Source of the DNA: Bacillus sp. T33-2
Lineage (GTDB): Bacteria > Bacillota > Bacilli > Bacillales > Cytobacillaceae
NCBI RefSeq assembly: GCF_002860205.1
Contig: NZ_PGVB01000025.1
Coordinates: forward strand, 62,001-126,000
Length of the DNA stretch: 64,000 nt
Direction: 5' to 3'
The stretch's first letter is position 1; each line of letters opens with the position of its first letter. Of the stretch, positions 10,201 to 18,941 are shown one piece after another. The notes beneath the pieces are model-generated. The model worked only from the letters and a program-made list of their open reading frames with translations, was not told where the DNA came from and did no database searches. The position numbers and the translations under genes were made by a program.

Positions 10201-11374
10201 ACTCATCGGGCTGTGCTATTTCTATTATACTTTTGCCAACCTGCTGTTCCTGATAGTTTAGGAGAATATCAAATTGACCTGTTTTCCCGTTTGAAATAAA
10301 TTTACCGCTTTGATCAATGCTGCCGAAGGACGGATCTGACACAGTCCATGTGAGGCCTCTTTGCGGCAGGGGCGCGGATGCCATCGATTTGTCCCGTCCT
10401 CTTGCCGAAAATTGGATTGTTGATCCAGGCGTGAACGACTCGTCATACGGTTCGATATGGGCAGATGAAAAAGCATGGTCGGATGGTTCCTTGGAAACAA
10501 TCAGCCAGGAGTTTGCTACACTTCTTTCGTTTCGGTCGGAAGGTTTATTATCCACCTCAAGAGTATCGCCGCCAAGTGTGCGGGTTGTAAACGTCGAAGA
10601 GCCACCGCCATCCAGATTCAGGGCACTGACCGCACCGAGGTCAATCATCAATTGTGCCAAATCGGGCATGGAAATCCCGGCAGAATAGGGCTCCTGCCTT
10701 CCATCGATGACGACAAAAAAGACATCGCCTTCCTGCTTGATCCCAACAGCCGTCCGTGGCTCTTTATCTTGTCCAGTTTGAGGAGTTTGATAGATTTTAC
10801 TGTCCTTTACGAGGATGGCGTTACCGCCCAATGCCTCCTGGAGCTGATCCTTTATGCCTTCGTATACCACAGCATCTCCAATAACCGCTTCCCCGGACTT
10901 TGTGATTCCGAAGAATTTGCCAGAACCGCCATTGGCCGCTTTAACTGCTTGTCCATCCTTGTAAACAACACCAATTGGTTCCCCCGTAGCCATATTATAA
11001 AAATCGGCGTTTACGGCAGCCACCACGGTATGGTTTTCGCTATTTGCCGCAGTTGCCTGCTGCCTGACAGGCTGGAGTCCGTATGCCGTGCCATCGTTCG
11101 GTGTCCCCGCTTCAATGGAGATAGCTGGGTTTTGTACATCTACATCGACTACAAAACTTTCAATCTTCTTGCCGTCTTTCCCTTCAAAGCTGTAATGCTT
11201 TTCCTTTATACCTGGTGCAAGGTCAGCCTGGTACTGATTGATCGGAGTTGGAGCAATAACAGACTGCAAATCAAACGTGCCGAGAGCCGATGTAAGGCTT
11301 GGTGCAATAATGCTGCTTGCCAGGGCCAATGACATGGTGACCGGTAAAATCCTTTTCTTCCATTTTGAACGCAT
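7217..11374 (-). CDS. Secreted phosphodiester glycosidase (NAGPA) / metallophosphatase fusion
   Basis: A 1385-residue exported protein. Residues 1-31 form a Sec signal peptide. Residues about 60-295 are a NAGPA-type phosphodiester glycosidase domain with the LDGGGSS motif at 254-260. Beta-rich modules follow: Ig-like at 300-470, a carbohydrate-binding-like module at 477-647, a cohesin-like module at 757-895 and a carboxypeptidase-regulatory-like module to 980. Residues 1000-1092 resemble the fibronectin-like domain of purple acid phosphatases. Residues 1097-1330 are a calcineurin-type phosphoesterase with GDTQ (1103), GDLID (1133), GNHE (1168), H1245 and GHDHS (1279). The last 20 residues are nearly all Asp/Glu. 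The start follows GGAGG. The gene stands alone with its own terminator. Cleavage of a cell-wall sugar-phosphate and release of phosphate is inference. Confidence 0.85.
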   Translation of the reverse strand: MRSKWKKRILPVTMSLALASSIIAPSLTSALGTFDLQSVIAPTPINQYQADLAPGIKEKHYSFEGKDGKKIESFVVDVDVQNPAISIEAGTPNDGTAYGLQPVRQQATAANSENHTVVAAVNADFYNMATGEPIGVVYKDGQAVKAANGGSGKFFGITKSGEAVIGDAVVYEGIKDQLQEALGGNAILVKDSKIYQTPQTGQDKEPRTAVGIKQEGDVFFVVIDGRQEPYSAGISMPDLAQLMIDLGAVSALNLDGGGSSTFTTRTLGGDTLEVDNKPSDRNERSVANSWLIVSKEPSDHAFSSAHIEPYDESFTPGSTIQFSARGRDKSMASAPLPQRGLTWTVSDPSFGSIDQSGKFISNGKTGQFDILLNYQEQQVGKSIIEIAQPDELSFSSSELTVARNSEANLNLIAKFQKRVVDWNLQDIEFTIPEGMGTIDDSGVLHTGDKNVSGTITATLKGTSLSAEMKVSVGKLPEVIFDFEKGITGWKTATAGRGEKGILSPSKFPDQVRFGSQSLKLDFDFTGAQTGTTLGVYAGPGANTTINDSPTGIGMWVYATPEAQGYWLRMLIVDGSGKNQSIDLTKEKPGIDWTGWKYVEAAIPTTFKGPFKLSGTQTFRMMSTKSGITGPMTKGTVYIDNIRAVYGEKMDDLNPPVIQSINVDGKNFDTNSIDFKASVAEYEDDPFKTGIDWEKISIFVDGVNYSNMEGHYSYDMDGSVSLSGLTWGDGTHKVTLIVPDKFGNQAIKTAYFTVNTGGPKMEVVNQQETAFLGDLFNLVVKATNPAQLTGSTMTMNFDKNYPVEGVTFSNGFSESTYSYDDATGDLTLNLNSSETASSADAATIQVRIPSSTKEGSKLTYDISEAVLNFRNPVDSSFVPTFSMVPASMDIKGAYTVTAEPILIGKPTAMTVKDINNQLVSGAEIFAIIDGSTDPISLGKTDEQGSLIAGSITDQVKKISVYAAKDGKYSFKMNTQTYPALADATEIMNIISTPTGDPYKGKGFTWMSSPLSDGKAVIKFAKKKDFDRKGARVLKTVEGNSSNQVFSGEMNITKNGIVRVNEVNLTKLQQDTTYVYQVGDGKNWSPIEEFTTAKRKQSFEFAVFGDTQSPSDLSDFGKILESQSKNDLSFMIHVGDLIDESAKFNQWNDALVLMSSFSTIRSTDLVAALGNHEYMGDPDGSVAKSIFNSPENGPDVDKGGTYSVEYNNMHISVLGYTDSNEVLNQQLEWLKQDVQNSDKPWKILVTHKPPYYTNPFGGNAIMKEKLPPVVDELGMDIVFSGHDHSYGRTKKLKAGVEDPNGAVYVVAGTTGKKHYDAVADEKFDYVNMDPIAVSMHAAVDKDTITFTTTTSDGETIDQFTVKNLEYFENDTDDEDEDEDDQDDEDED

Positions 11375-12113
11375 GTGGAGCCTCCTAGATTAAATTGTAA
11401 AAAAATTACGGCAGCAAAAGACCATACCATTATAGTTCTGGAATATTAGGCAGCCATGACAGGAATGTTAAGAATTCACAAAATTTTCTAGCATAAAGGT
11501 CCCGGAGATAAAAGTGGGTTCTAATGCTACTTTTGAAGGAGATGTGCAAAAAACTGAACTGTGCCAGTTATCCCATGCTGCTCAATGTTATGCTTCTATT
11601 AATTTTTGTTAAACCAGTACATTGCAGAAACATGTTTTAGGAGCACTGTTTGTGGTAGATCGTACGAAGTTTGTCCGAATGGATTGGTGATTTTTCAGTT
11701 TCAGCAGTATGTCTGATTTTCAACAAAAAAAGACTTCAAAAATGAAGCCCAGTAAGGCAGAGTTATTTGGTTGTTCCCGCAAATGGGGTGAAGAATAGTG
11801 GCATTCCTCCTCGATAATAAAGGACTTCATTCGGGATTTAATTAACTATGTTACGAGTTGGATCATATCGTTGTGTCTAGTCGATGCGCGCATCCTGTGA
11901 GTAAAGAATGTGGTTAGATTTTCACTTCTAAGTTGGTAATTCTTAAGTGGTTTCGCGGAGCAGTAAATACTCTATCCTATTGTTCGTTCCAAGTTGACGT
12001 TCTGTGTACGGGTGGCACGGGCGTTCGTGCGATACACAGTTGGAGATCCTGGATATTCGGTTTTTGCTGTGCCTGTTATTGTCATCCCTCCTTTCTACTG
12101 GTGGAGTTTATAC
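11375..12113. other. Gene-poor stretch, possible small minus-strand transcript
   Basis: No convincing gene. On the minus strand a short hairpin followed by TCTTTTTTT at 11722-11750 looks like a terminator. A 37-codon frame at 11972-12085 (begins MTITGTAKTEYPG) ends upstream of it. Its AAGGAGGG site sits only one base from the ATG, which argues against it being translated as read. Confidence 0.35.
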
Positions 12114-12392
12114 TCAATCACCCGGACCGATAAAATCTAAGCTAGCCGGAGAATATACCTCATATGCTTCCTTTTTGTCCTCGGCACTGATTCGGATTGG
12201 ACTGCCCTTTCCCTTTTCATTGACGGTTTGACTTGTCATGCTACTCATTTTTTGGCCCCCCGCCATTCGTAACTGTGGGTCTCCAGTTTGCTCATAGATT
12301 CTTTGCAGCTCCGGAATCCTGACTTTTCGCATCTGGCTAACAACGGTGAACAGCTGTGTCCTGTGCATTGGAAGCATGTTTGAAACAAACAT
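12114..12392 (-). CDS. Possible small hypothetical protein
   Basis: A 92-codon frame beginning MFVSNMLPMHRTQLF and ending SLDFIGPGD. Its composition (charged, ordinary codon use, segment VNEKGKGSPIRISAEDKKEA) looks more like real protein than the surrounding frames. The ribosome binding site is weak (AAGG about 12 bases upstream) and I recognise no family. It sits in a decayed region, so it may be a fragment. Confidence 0.35.
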   Translation of the reverse strand: MFVSNMLPMHRTQLFTVVSQMRKVRIPELQRIYEQTGDPQLRMAGGQKMSSMTSQTVNEKGKGSPIRISAEDKKEAYEVYSPASLDFIGPGD

Positions 12393-12691
12393 AACTTGTC
12401 ACTACCTTTCCGAAAAGTTTAGGTTGCCCTATGCCAATAATTTTCCACGCCACTTAAGCGTATCCCTTCCTTATAGAACGGATATTTACCGTCAATATGT
12501 TTACTTATATACGGCATTCCTTCTTTTGTTGAGGGTTTGTGCCTTTTTTCAGCATCGAAATAACGAGATTGCCGATTATCCATGGAATAAACTGCAGATT
12601 TTTTTCGGTATGAAAAGGAACTCCTAGTGATGACGTTTATGTGGGTCTATAAATAGTTTCTTTCGTTTCATACATTGCATTAGGAAATTTG

Positions 12692-12822
12692 AAATACTGA
12701 ATCCCGACTGATTTGAACAAGGTTATCTCTTCCCCTGCCTGTTATGCGTCCTGATGACAAATCTCCGAGTTCTCAGTGAAGGTTTGAGAAAGTCCAAGTT
12801 CCGTTTTTGGCAGGGATTATAA
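12692..12822 (-). pseudogene. Decayed C-terminal fragment of an ornithine cyclodeaminase-family gene
   Basis: The minus strand reads IIPAKNGTWTFSNLH, then an in-frame TGA, then ELGDLSSGRITGRG, and after a frameshift EEITLFKSVGIQYF. These match, in order, the segment IIPANAGTWSFSNLHGELGE...EEITFFKSVGIAYF of the intact gene at 4607-5596. The stop replaces a glycine codon (GGA to TGA). Only about 130 bases survive and no N-terminal part is visible nearby. It is a broken paralogue or a relic of a duplication. Confidence 0.85.
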
Positions 12823-12849
12823 AACATAGTTGATGCTATTTTGAAAATT

Positions 12850-12878
12850 AAAACCCCGGGCATATTAACCAACGGGGT
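12850..12878 (-). terminator. Intrinsic terminator of the small gene at 12878-13018
   Basis: ACCCCG at 12853-12858 pairs with CGGGGT at 12873-12878. On the minus strand it reads CCCCG, loop, CGGGGTTTTAATTTT and directly abuts the stop codon of the small gene. Confidence 0.7.
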
Positions 12879-13018
12879 CATTCGCTATTTACTACAGAAC
12901 TCAGTAAAAATATTTCTTGCTGGATAATCTCTTTGTATGCAGCATCCGGGAATCTATTAATATCATCCAAAAGCCGACCGATCTCTCTAAGCAACACTAA
13001 GCGTTCATCTTCTTGCAT
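12878..13018 (-). CDS. Small hypothetical protein, 46 residues
   Basis: An ATG at 13018 preceded by GAGGTAAGG opens a 46-residue frame, MQEDERLVLLREIGRLLDDI and so on, ending LLSSVVNSE. It is acidic and predicted helical, with a heptad-like pattern of leucines and isoleucines. A rho-independent terminator begins at its stop codon. Binding site, codon use and terminator together support a real gene although it is short. I do not recognise the family. It resembles the many small helical proteins of Bacillus whose function is unknown. Confidence 0.7.
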   Translation of the reverse strand: MQEDERLVLLREIGRLLDDINRFPDAAYKEIIQQEIFLLSSVVNSE

Positions 13019-13275
13019 ACCTTACCTCACATTTGTAATTGAGTATATTTGCCTATTATCTATTTTAATAATAGGATAAAAGTATGTAAATCCAAAACCA
13101 TAAAAATGCCCACAAGTATGTTCAAAATGAAAAAGTGAAACTTGTGATCGAAATACCGCTTTTGGTTTACTATTGTTCTATATATGTTTAGAAACATATA
13201 TTTTTTTACACAAAAAATAGACATTGAAGAAATTAGAAGAGTAAATTTATATTCTCCTTGAGTATCAATTGCAGA

Positions 13276-13304
13276 TAAAAAAGCCTATCTTGATTGGATA
13301 GGCC
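13276..13304 (-). terminator. Intrinsic terminator of the low-complexity protein gene
   Basis: GCCTATC at 13283-13289 pairs with GATAGGC at 13297-13303. On the minus strand the stem is followed by six T residues. Confidence 0.8.
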
Positions 13305-13330
13305 ATTATGATCTATAACTTATCATCTAT

Positions 13331-13909
13331 TCACTTATCCCTATGTCCTCGCCTGTTCGAATTCCTGTGCCTTGACCTTGATCTTGATCTTAATCTTGTT
13401 CTGAAATTTGAACCTTGAGCTTCAACTTCGTTCTCGTCTTCATCTTCATCTTGAGTTTCAGCTTCGTCCTCGTTTTCATCTTCATCTTGAGCTTCAACTT
13501 CGTCTTCGTCTTCATCTTGGTCTACATCTTGGTCTTGGTCTTGATCTTGGTCTTGATCCTGGTCTTGGTCTGATTCTTGATCCTGTTCGGCATCAGCACG
13601 GGCGCGTGCTCTTGCTCTGGAATCGGATTCAGATTCGGATTCGACATCAATATCGATGTCAACGCAGGAATTTCCACTGTTTTCGATTTCCGCACGGTTA
13701 GTATTTCTATTCCTGTTCTTTAACTCATTATCATTCTCGTTATCATTTTGATTATCGTTATGAACGTCTACATTTACGTCATTTTCAAAATCGACCTGGG
13801 ATCTTGAATCGTTCTCAGAATTAGAATTATTATTCCTGTTTTGATTGCTCCTTGAGTTGCTGTTAGAGTTAGAATTTCGTCTGCTCCTGCTTCTCCGTCT
13901 TTGTCCCAT
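13331..13909 (-). CDS. Low-complexity RS/NS/DQ/DE repeat protein
   Basis: A 192-residue protein built of blocks: a basic start (GQRRRSRSRR), NS and NR repeats, ND/VD repeats, a short ordered patch with one cysteine (ENSGNSCVDIDIDVESESES), RA dipeptides, a DQ run, then EDE-rich units with EVEAQ/EAETQ spacing, and a basic RSRSRSR tail. No signal peptide or membrane segment is present. The ATG at 13909 follows AAAGGAGAGG. The longer frame to 14011 has no binding site. Basic ends with an acidic centre recall spore coat or spore-associated proteins such as CotG-type sequences, but that is only composition. It has its own terminator. Confidence 0.75.
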   Translation of the reverse strand: MGQRRRSRSRRNSNSNSNSRSNQNRNNNSNSENDSRSQVDFENDVNVDVHNDNQNDNENDNELKNRNRNTNRAEIENSGNSCVDIDIDVESESESDSRARARARADAEQDQESDQDQDQDQDQDQDQDVDQDEDEDEVEAQDEDENEDEAETQDEDEDENEVEAQGSNFRTRLRSRSRSRHRNSNRRGHRDK

Positions 13910-14157
13910 ATTTATCCTCTCCTTTCTTTTCATATTATCCAAATTATGCATTTTCCTATGACCAGGTATGGACAAAAACCACCCCTCATTCACACATTTT
14001 GTTAATTTCATGCAATGTGTAATTATTCGTCATTTTTTATTTTCGGGGTTATTTTTCGTCCCGGTGGGTAACGTTTTAATAGCAGGTGGATTCCCCCCAT
14101 CCATCTCTCCATACCTTTTGTCTTCTGTTGCTTTAGGCAGCAGTTTTTTTGAACAAA

Positions 14158-14193
14158 AAAAGCCTGTCCCACTTTTGAATGTTCACAGGCTCA
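14158..14193 (-). terminator. Terminator of gltC
   Basis: On the minus strand GAGCCTGT pairs across a 17-base loop with ACAGGCTTTTTTT. It begins about 20 bases past the gltC stop. Confidence 0.65.
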
Positions 14194-14211
14194 ACTAAAG
14201 ATCAACATCCC

Positions 14212-15117
14212 TTATTTTTTAAATCTATCCAATATAGTAAAAAACTCCCTGATAAAATCGTAGAATAATTTCTGTGCTGGAAGCAGCTTGCGTTCTACGG
14301 GAATAACCACACCGACCGTACGGGTTACCTGTGGCTCAGCTATAGGCAGCCTTACTGTTGCGCGGGGCAGGCTGTCAGCTAATGTAACTTCAGGAATAAG
14401 CGTCACACCCAAACCCGCCGAGACCAACCCTTTAATCGCGTCAATATCGTCTCCTTCAAATGATACATTGGGCTGGAAGCCAAGCTGCCTGCAGGCATTA
14501 TCCACGAGCTCACGTAAAACAAACCCCTTGGGGAACAAGATAAATGAATGATCTTTTAACTGGTTCAGGTCCAGTGACGGTTTATCCGCAAGGGAATGGC
14601 TAGCTGGCAGTAGTGCAACAATATTTTCTGTAAATAGAATATGCCCTTTAACCTTATTTTCCTGCTTTGGCACCGGACCAACAAGTGCCATATCAATTTC
14701 TCCTTTCACCACTCCATTAATCAATTCATGGTAGGAACTCTGTTTCAGTTCAAATTTAACTTGAGGATAGCGCTCGCGAAAGGCAGAAATGACAGTTGGC
14801 AATGTATAGGCAGCCAGGCTGCTTGGGAATCCAATACGAATTTTGCCTTGCTCAGGGTCTAAATACTCCTGAACCTCCCGCCTCGCATTTTCGACGACAT
14901 TGATGGCTTCTTCCATATGTTCCAGAAACATTCGTCCAATGTGCGTTAATTTGACATTCCTTCCTTCCCGGATAAAAAGGTCAACACCCAGCTCCGCTTC
15001 CAGATTAAAAATCTGCCTGCTCACAGCGGATTGTGCTACATTTAACGCCAAAGCGGCCTCCGTCACATGTTCCCGCTTGGCCACTTCAATAAAATATTGT
15101 ATCTGTCTTAGTTCCAA
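14212..15117 (-). CDS. gltC: LysR-family regulator GltC
   Basis: A 301-residue LysR regulator. The winged helix (residues 1-60, AQSAVSRQIFNLEAELGVDLF) and effector domain (GKIRIGFPSSLAAYTLPTVISAF, EGDDIDAIKGLVSAGLGVTL) track B. subtilis GltC along the whole length. GltC there activates glutamate synthase and represses itself. The TTG at 15117 gives MELRQIQYF, like the B. subtilis start, and an AGGGGGTG site lies correctly upstream. The GTG at 15126 would lie inside that site. Here it is divergent from a glutamate dehydrogenase gene and not from gltAB, so its target is probably gdhA. Confidence 0.85.
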   Translation of the reverse strand: MELRQIQYFIEVAKREHVTEAALALNVAQSAVSRQIFNLEAELGVDLFIREGRNVKLTHIGRMFLEHMEEAINVVENARREVQEYLDPEQGKIRIGFPSSLAAYTLPTVISAFRERYPQVKFELKQSSYHELINGVVKGEIDMALVGPVPKQENKVKGHILFTENIVALLPASHSLADKPSLDLNQLKDHSFILFPKGFVLRELVDNACRQLGFQPNVSFEGDDIDAIKGLVSAGLGVTLIPEVTLADSLPRATVRLPIAEPQVTRTVGVVIPVERKLLPAQKLFYDFIREFFTILDRFKK

Positions 15118-15164
15118 TATCAGCACCCCCTATCTCCAAATCATCTAATATCGGCATCATTATT

Positions 15165-15188
15165 ATCTAATTTACATATTGTTTAGAT
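15165..15188. promoter_or_regulatory. Candidate GltC/LysR binding site
   Basis: The inverted repeat ATCTAA-N12-TTAGAT lies in the 183-base gap between divergent gltC and gdhA, about 50 bases from the gltC start. LysR proteins bind dyads of this kind. No footprint data are available to me. Confidence 0.45.
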
Positions 15189-15267
15189 TATTTTTTAATT
15201 ATACACTAAAAAAATCTTACATTTATTAAAGCGTTAAAGTCTGTTTCTGTCAGATGAGCCTGGATAA

Positions 15268-16683
<1,416 letters not shown>

Positions 16684-16722
16684 TTTAAAATCCAGGTGAC
16701 GAAATACGTCATCTGAATAATT

Positions 16723-16765
16723 AAGGGTGATTGCTTTAGAACTTTCTTGAACAATCACCCTTTTA
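16723..16765. terminator. Bidirectional terminator between gdhA and the YdeI-family gene
   Basis: AAGGGTGATTG at 16723-16733 pairs with CAATCACCCTT at 16752-16762, followed by TTTTAA. On the other strand the stem is preceded by A residues, so it can serve both convergent genes. A second small hairpin (GTGACG/CGTCAT) precedes it. Confidence 0.8.
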
Positions 16766-16789
16766 ACTTATGACCTTTTAAAGTACTAA

Positions 16790-17458
16790 TCAATTATCCC
16801 TACGATAAAGATCCCTGCTCTTGTACCCCGCGCCAAGAATCATCTTCATTTCCTCACGCCGTTTTGCTTGAGTGGCCTCTTGTTTGGCACTATATACAAA
16901 GCGGGCCCAATCCTTACGGTAGCCAGGGGTCAATGTTTGATAAAATGCAAGTAAGTCCGGCGTATCTTGCAAATCTTTTTCCACCTGTGGAATCAAATCG
17001 ATATAATCATCCACACACTGGCTGGCTTTTGTAGATGTTTGGTTTTTACGAGCCTCTTCTTTCAGGCCGACAACCGTAAATACGTCATCCAATCCAACCA
17101 TGCGCGCAAATTTAATGTTGCTTGACCCGATATACCCATCTTCACCGGCACCCAGCCCGGCCAGCAAATCATCGCGGTGGATGAAGGTCGGATAAACTTT
17201 ATTCCCTTTTTTAGGATAGGCCAAATAGATATAGCCATTTTTGATTAGAGAATCCTTTTCGATCACCTTGTCCACAAGTGCCTTTAAAGAATCCATATCC
17301 AGCATAAACGCAAAAATGAGGTCATATTTGCTGTCGGTCAGCTCTGTATCATAATCTGCTAACTCGGTTAAATAATCTGCGCCATCCGGCAGGTTCAATA
17401 CCGCTCTCTTATTGTATTTTTTCAAGTTCAGTTTTTCGACTATTGTTTTAGACACCAT
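16790..17458 (-). CDS. YdeI/OmpD-associated family protein
   Basis: A 222-residue protein. The C-terminal 60 residues (LAFYQTLTPGYRKDWARFVY, then a run of K/R/E helix ending MILGAGYKSRDL) match the YdeI or OmpD-associated family that is often annotated as bacteriocin protection. The N-terminal 120 residues (KYNKRAVLNLPDGADYL, DLIFAFMLDMDSLKALVDK) resemble the small DUF3052-like domain found with it. The biochemical role is not established. The ATG at 17458 has only a weak GGGTGAT site. It converges with gdhA on a shared terminator. Confidence 0.75.
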   Translation of the reverse strand: MVSKTIVEKLNLKKYNKRAVLNLPDGADYLTELADYDTELTDSKYDLIFAFMLDMDSLKALVDKVIEKDSLIKNGYIYLAYPKKGNKVYPTFIHRDDLLAGLGAGEDGYIGSSNIKFARMVGLDDVFTVVGLKEEARKNQTSTKASQCVDDYIDLIPQVEKDLQDTPDLLAFYQTLTPGYRKDWARFVYSAKQEATQAKRREEMKMILGAGYKSRDLYRRDN

Positions 17459-17707
17459 CAATCACCCGGTAGTATTTATTCCATTGCTAAACCCAGTGTA
17501 GAGCTTTTCTTTTTGATTGGCAACAAGTGAAACCAGTCGATGTGCGAGCCCCTCAGGGCGAAGACCGGGGCATATTTGCCCTTATACTTGCCAGGATAAC
17601 ATAAACATTCCTAATCTATTAACACAAAAAAATCGTTTATTTCATTTCCTGGAACTTTTTCTCTTAGAGGCCGTATATAAAATATTCGAATTAAAGGAGA
17701 AATCGTG

Positions 17708-17899
17708 ATGTACGAATACAAATTTGTCGAGGTTACCATAGGTTCTTTTAGTGGAAATCCAAAAGATGATTACCAAGATATCATTAATGAACACGCACGG
17801 AAAGGATGGAGGCTTCACCAAATCTTTACTCCACCGTTCGGCCCAAATGGCCAAGCTTACATTATGGAATTGATTTTTGAAAAGAAGATTAACGATTAA
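17708..17899 (+). CDS. DUF4177 domain protein
   Basis: A 63-residue protein beginning MYEYKFVEVTIG and containing the family core INEHARKGWRLHQIF followed by a C-terminal strand YIMELIFEKK. DUF4177 proteins are small cytosolic proteins of unknown function common in Bacillus. The ATG at 17708 is preferred over the adjacent GTG because AAGGAG is then eight bases away and the family normally begins at this residue. No operon partner. Confidence 0.85.
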   Translation: MYEYKFVEVTIGSFSGNPKDDYQDIINEHARKGWRLHQIFTPPFGPNGQAYIMELIFEKKIND

Positions 17900-18842
17900 G
17901 CTGGATGCAGGCCTGCTTTATCTTTGAATACTAATTTTTTGCCATGGGATCTTTAACGTAAAGTCAAAGTTGGACATTGGGATGTAAATTCGGTCACATG
18001 GTGGATGTTATAGAATCATGGAATAACTCTTTTAGGAAAACCAGTACATAGTGATGATTTTGAAGTTCACAGGTCAGATTTGTTCCAGTACATGCAGTGT
18101 AACTTAAACAATTATTGGGCTAACAAATCCGGGAAATGGTTTTTATTTTTAATAGAAATTTAAAACAAGCACTGTCAGGATGAACGTACGACAGCATTTT
18201 CCACCTCTTTCGTACTGCTAAATATAGGCTGTTTGACTTGATTATCAAGAATCAAATAGCTTTTTTACATGTTTCATATGGAACTTTTTTTAAAACTAAG
18301 AACAACTTGGTCTGTGGGCCCTGTTTAACGTTTTAATGAACTATATTGGGCCATAACTGGATAAACTGGTTTCTTGAACGCATTTCTTTACCGCGGACAG
18401 GATTTTCAACAATTTTTTTAAATTGCTCATTGCTATTTTTATAACATGCTGATAATATAAAGAAGCATTAATTTGGAAAGCTAATATTCTGTGTATCTTG
18501 AAGAGTCTTTCCAAGCAGATAATTTTTGACCACTTCCACAGGGAGTCAAGGCCATACGGACAGCCGGGTCAAATGCCGATTGGCAACTTAGTTGCCTTAT
18601 TGATTGAGTTAAAAGCTCAAATTTTATAAGTTGGTTACTTTACAACCAGTGCATAGGCACACAACTTGTGAAACGGTCAATAAGAGTGGTAAAAGTAATT
18701 ATTTGCTATATAGACTCTGATCCTATTAAGATATATTTTGAATATTAAAGAGCTTTCTGCCATCATGTCCCGGGACTTTTATCGTGTCTATTACATATGT
18801 CCTGCAGTCATGGCTGTGCTTATTTTTAATATTGAATATATC
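17900..18842. other. Long non-coding stretch before the spermidine genes
   Basis: No intact gene. A plus-strand terminator-like hairpin lies at 18229-18266 (GCTGTTTGA / TCAAATAGC then TTTTTT). The minus strand at about 18332-18430 reads NEQFKKIVENPVRGKEMRSR and on to a stop in WPNIVH, which looks like a coding remnant, but I cannot name it. The rest shows nothing. Confidence 0.4.
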
Positions 18843-18887
18843 AAAGCAAGTGTTGTGCGCGAATATGCGTTATTGCACTTGCTTTTT
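18843..18887 (+). terminator. Terminator-like leader hairpin upstream of the spermidine operon
   Basis: AAAGCAAGTG at 18843-18852 pairs with CACTTGCTTT at 18876-18885 and a T-run follows. It ends only about 55 bases before the dehydrogenase start. It could end an upstream transcript or act as an attenuator in the leader. I see no obvious competing antiterminator or known riboswitch motif. Confidence 0.5.
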
Positions 18888-18941
18888 CTATTGTGCAAAA
18901 CTTTCAGTTTTACAAAATCTATTTGGTCAGGAGATAAGAGA

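Noticed and set aside
10475-11332. Plus-strand 285-codon open frame
   Set aside because: It lies entirely antisense to the signal peptide and glycosidase domain of the large secreted protein, has no ribosome binding site and no recognisable domain.
11972-12085. 37-codon minus-strand gene after AAGGAGGG
   Set aside because: The binding site is only one base from the ATG, and no later in-frame start exists at proper spacing.
12346-12627. Plus-strand 93-codon open frame
   Set aside because: No ribosome binding site, cysteine- and phenylalanine-rich random-looking product, overlaps a better minus-strand frame.
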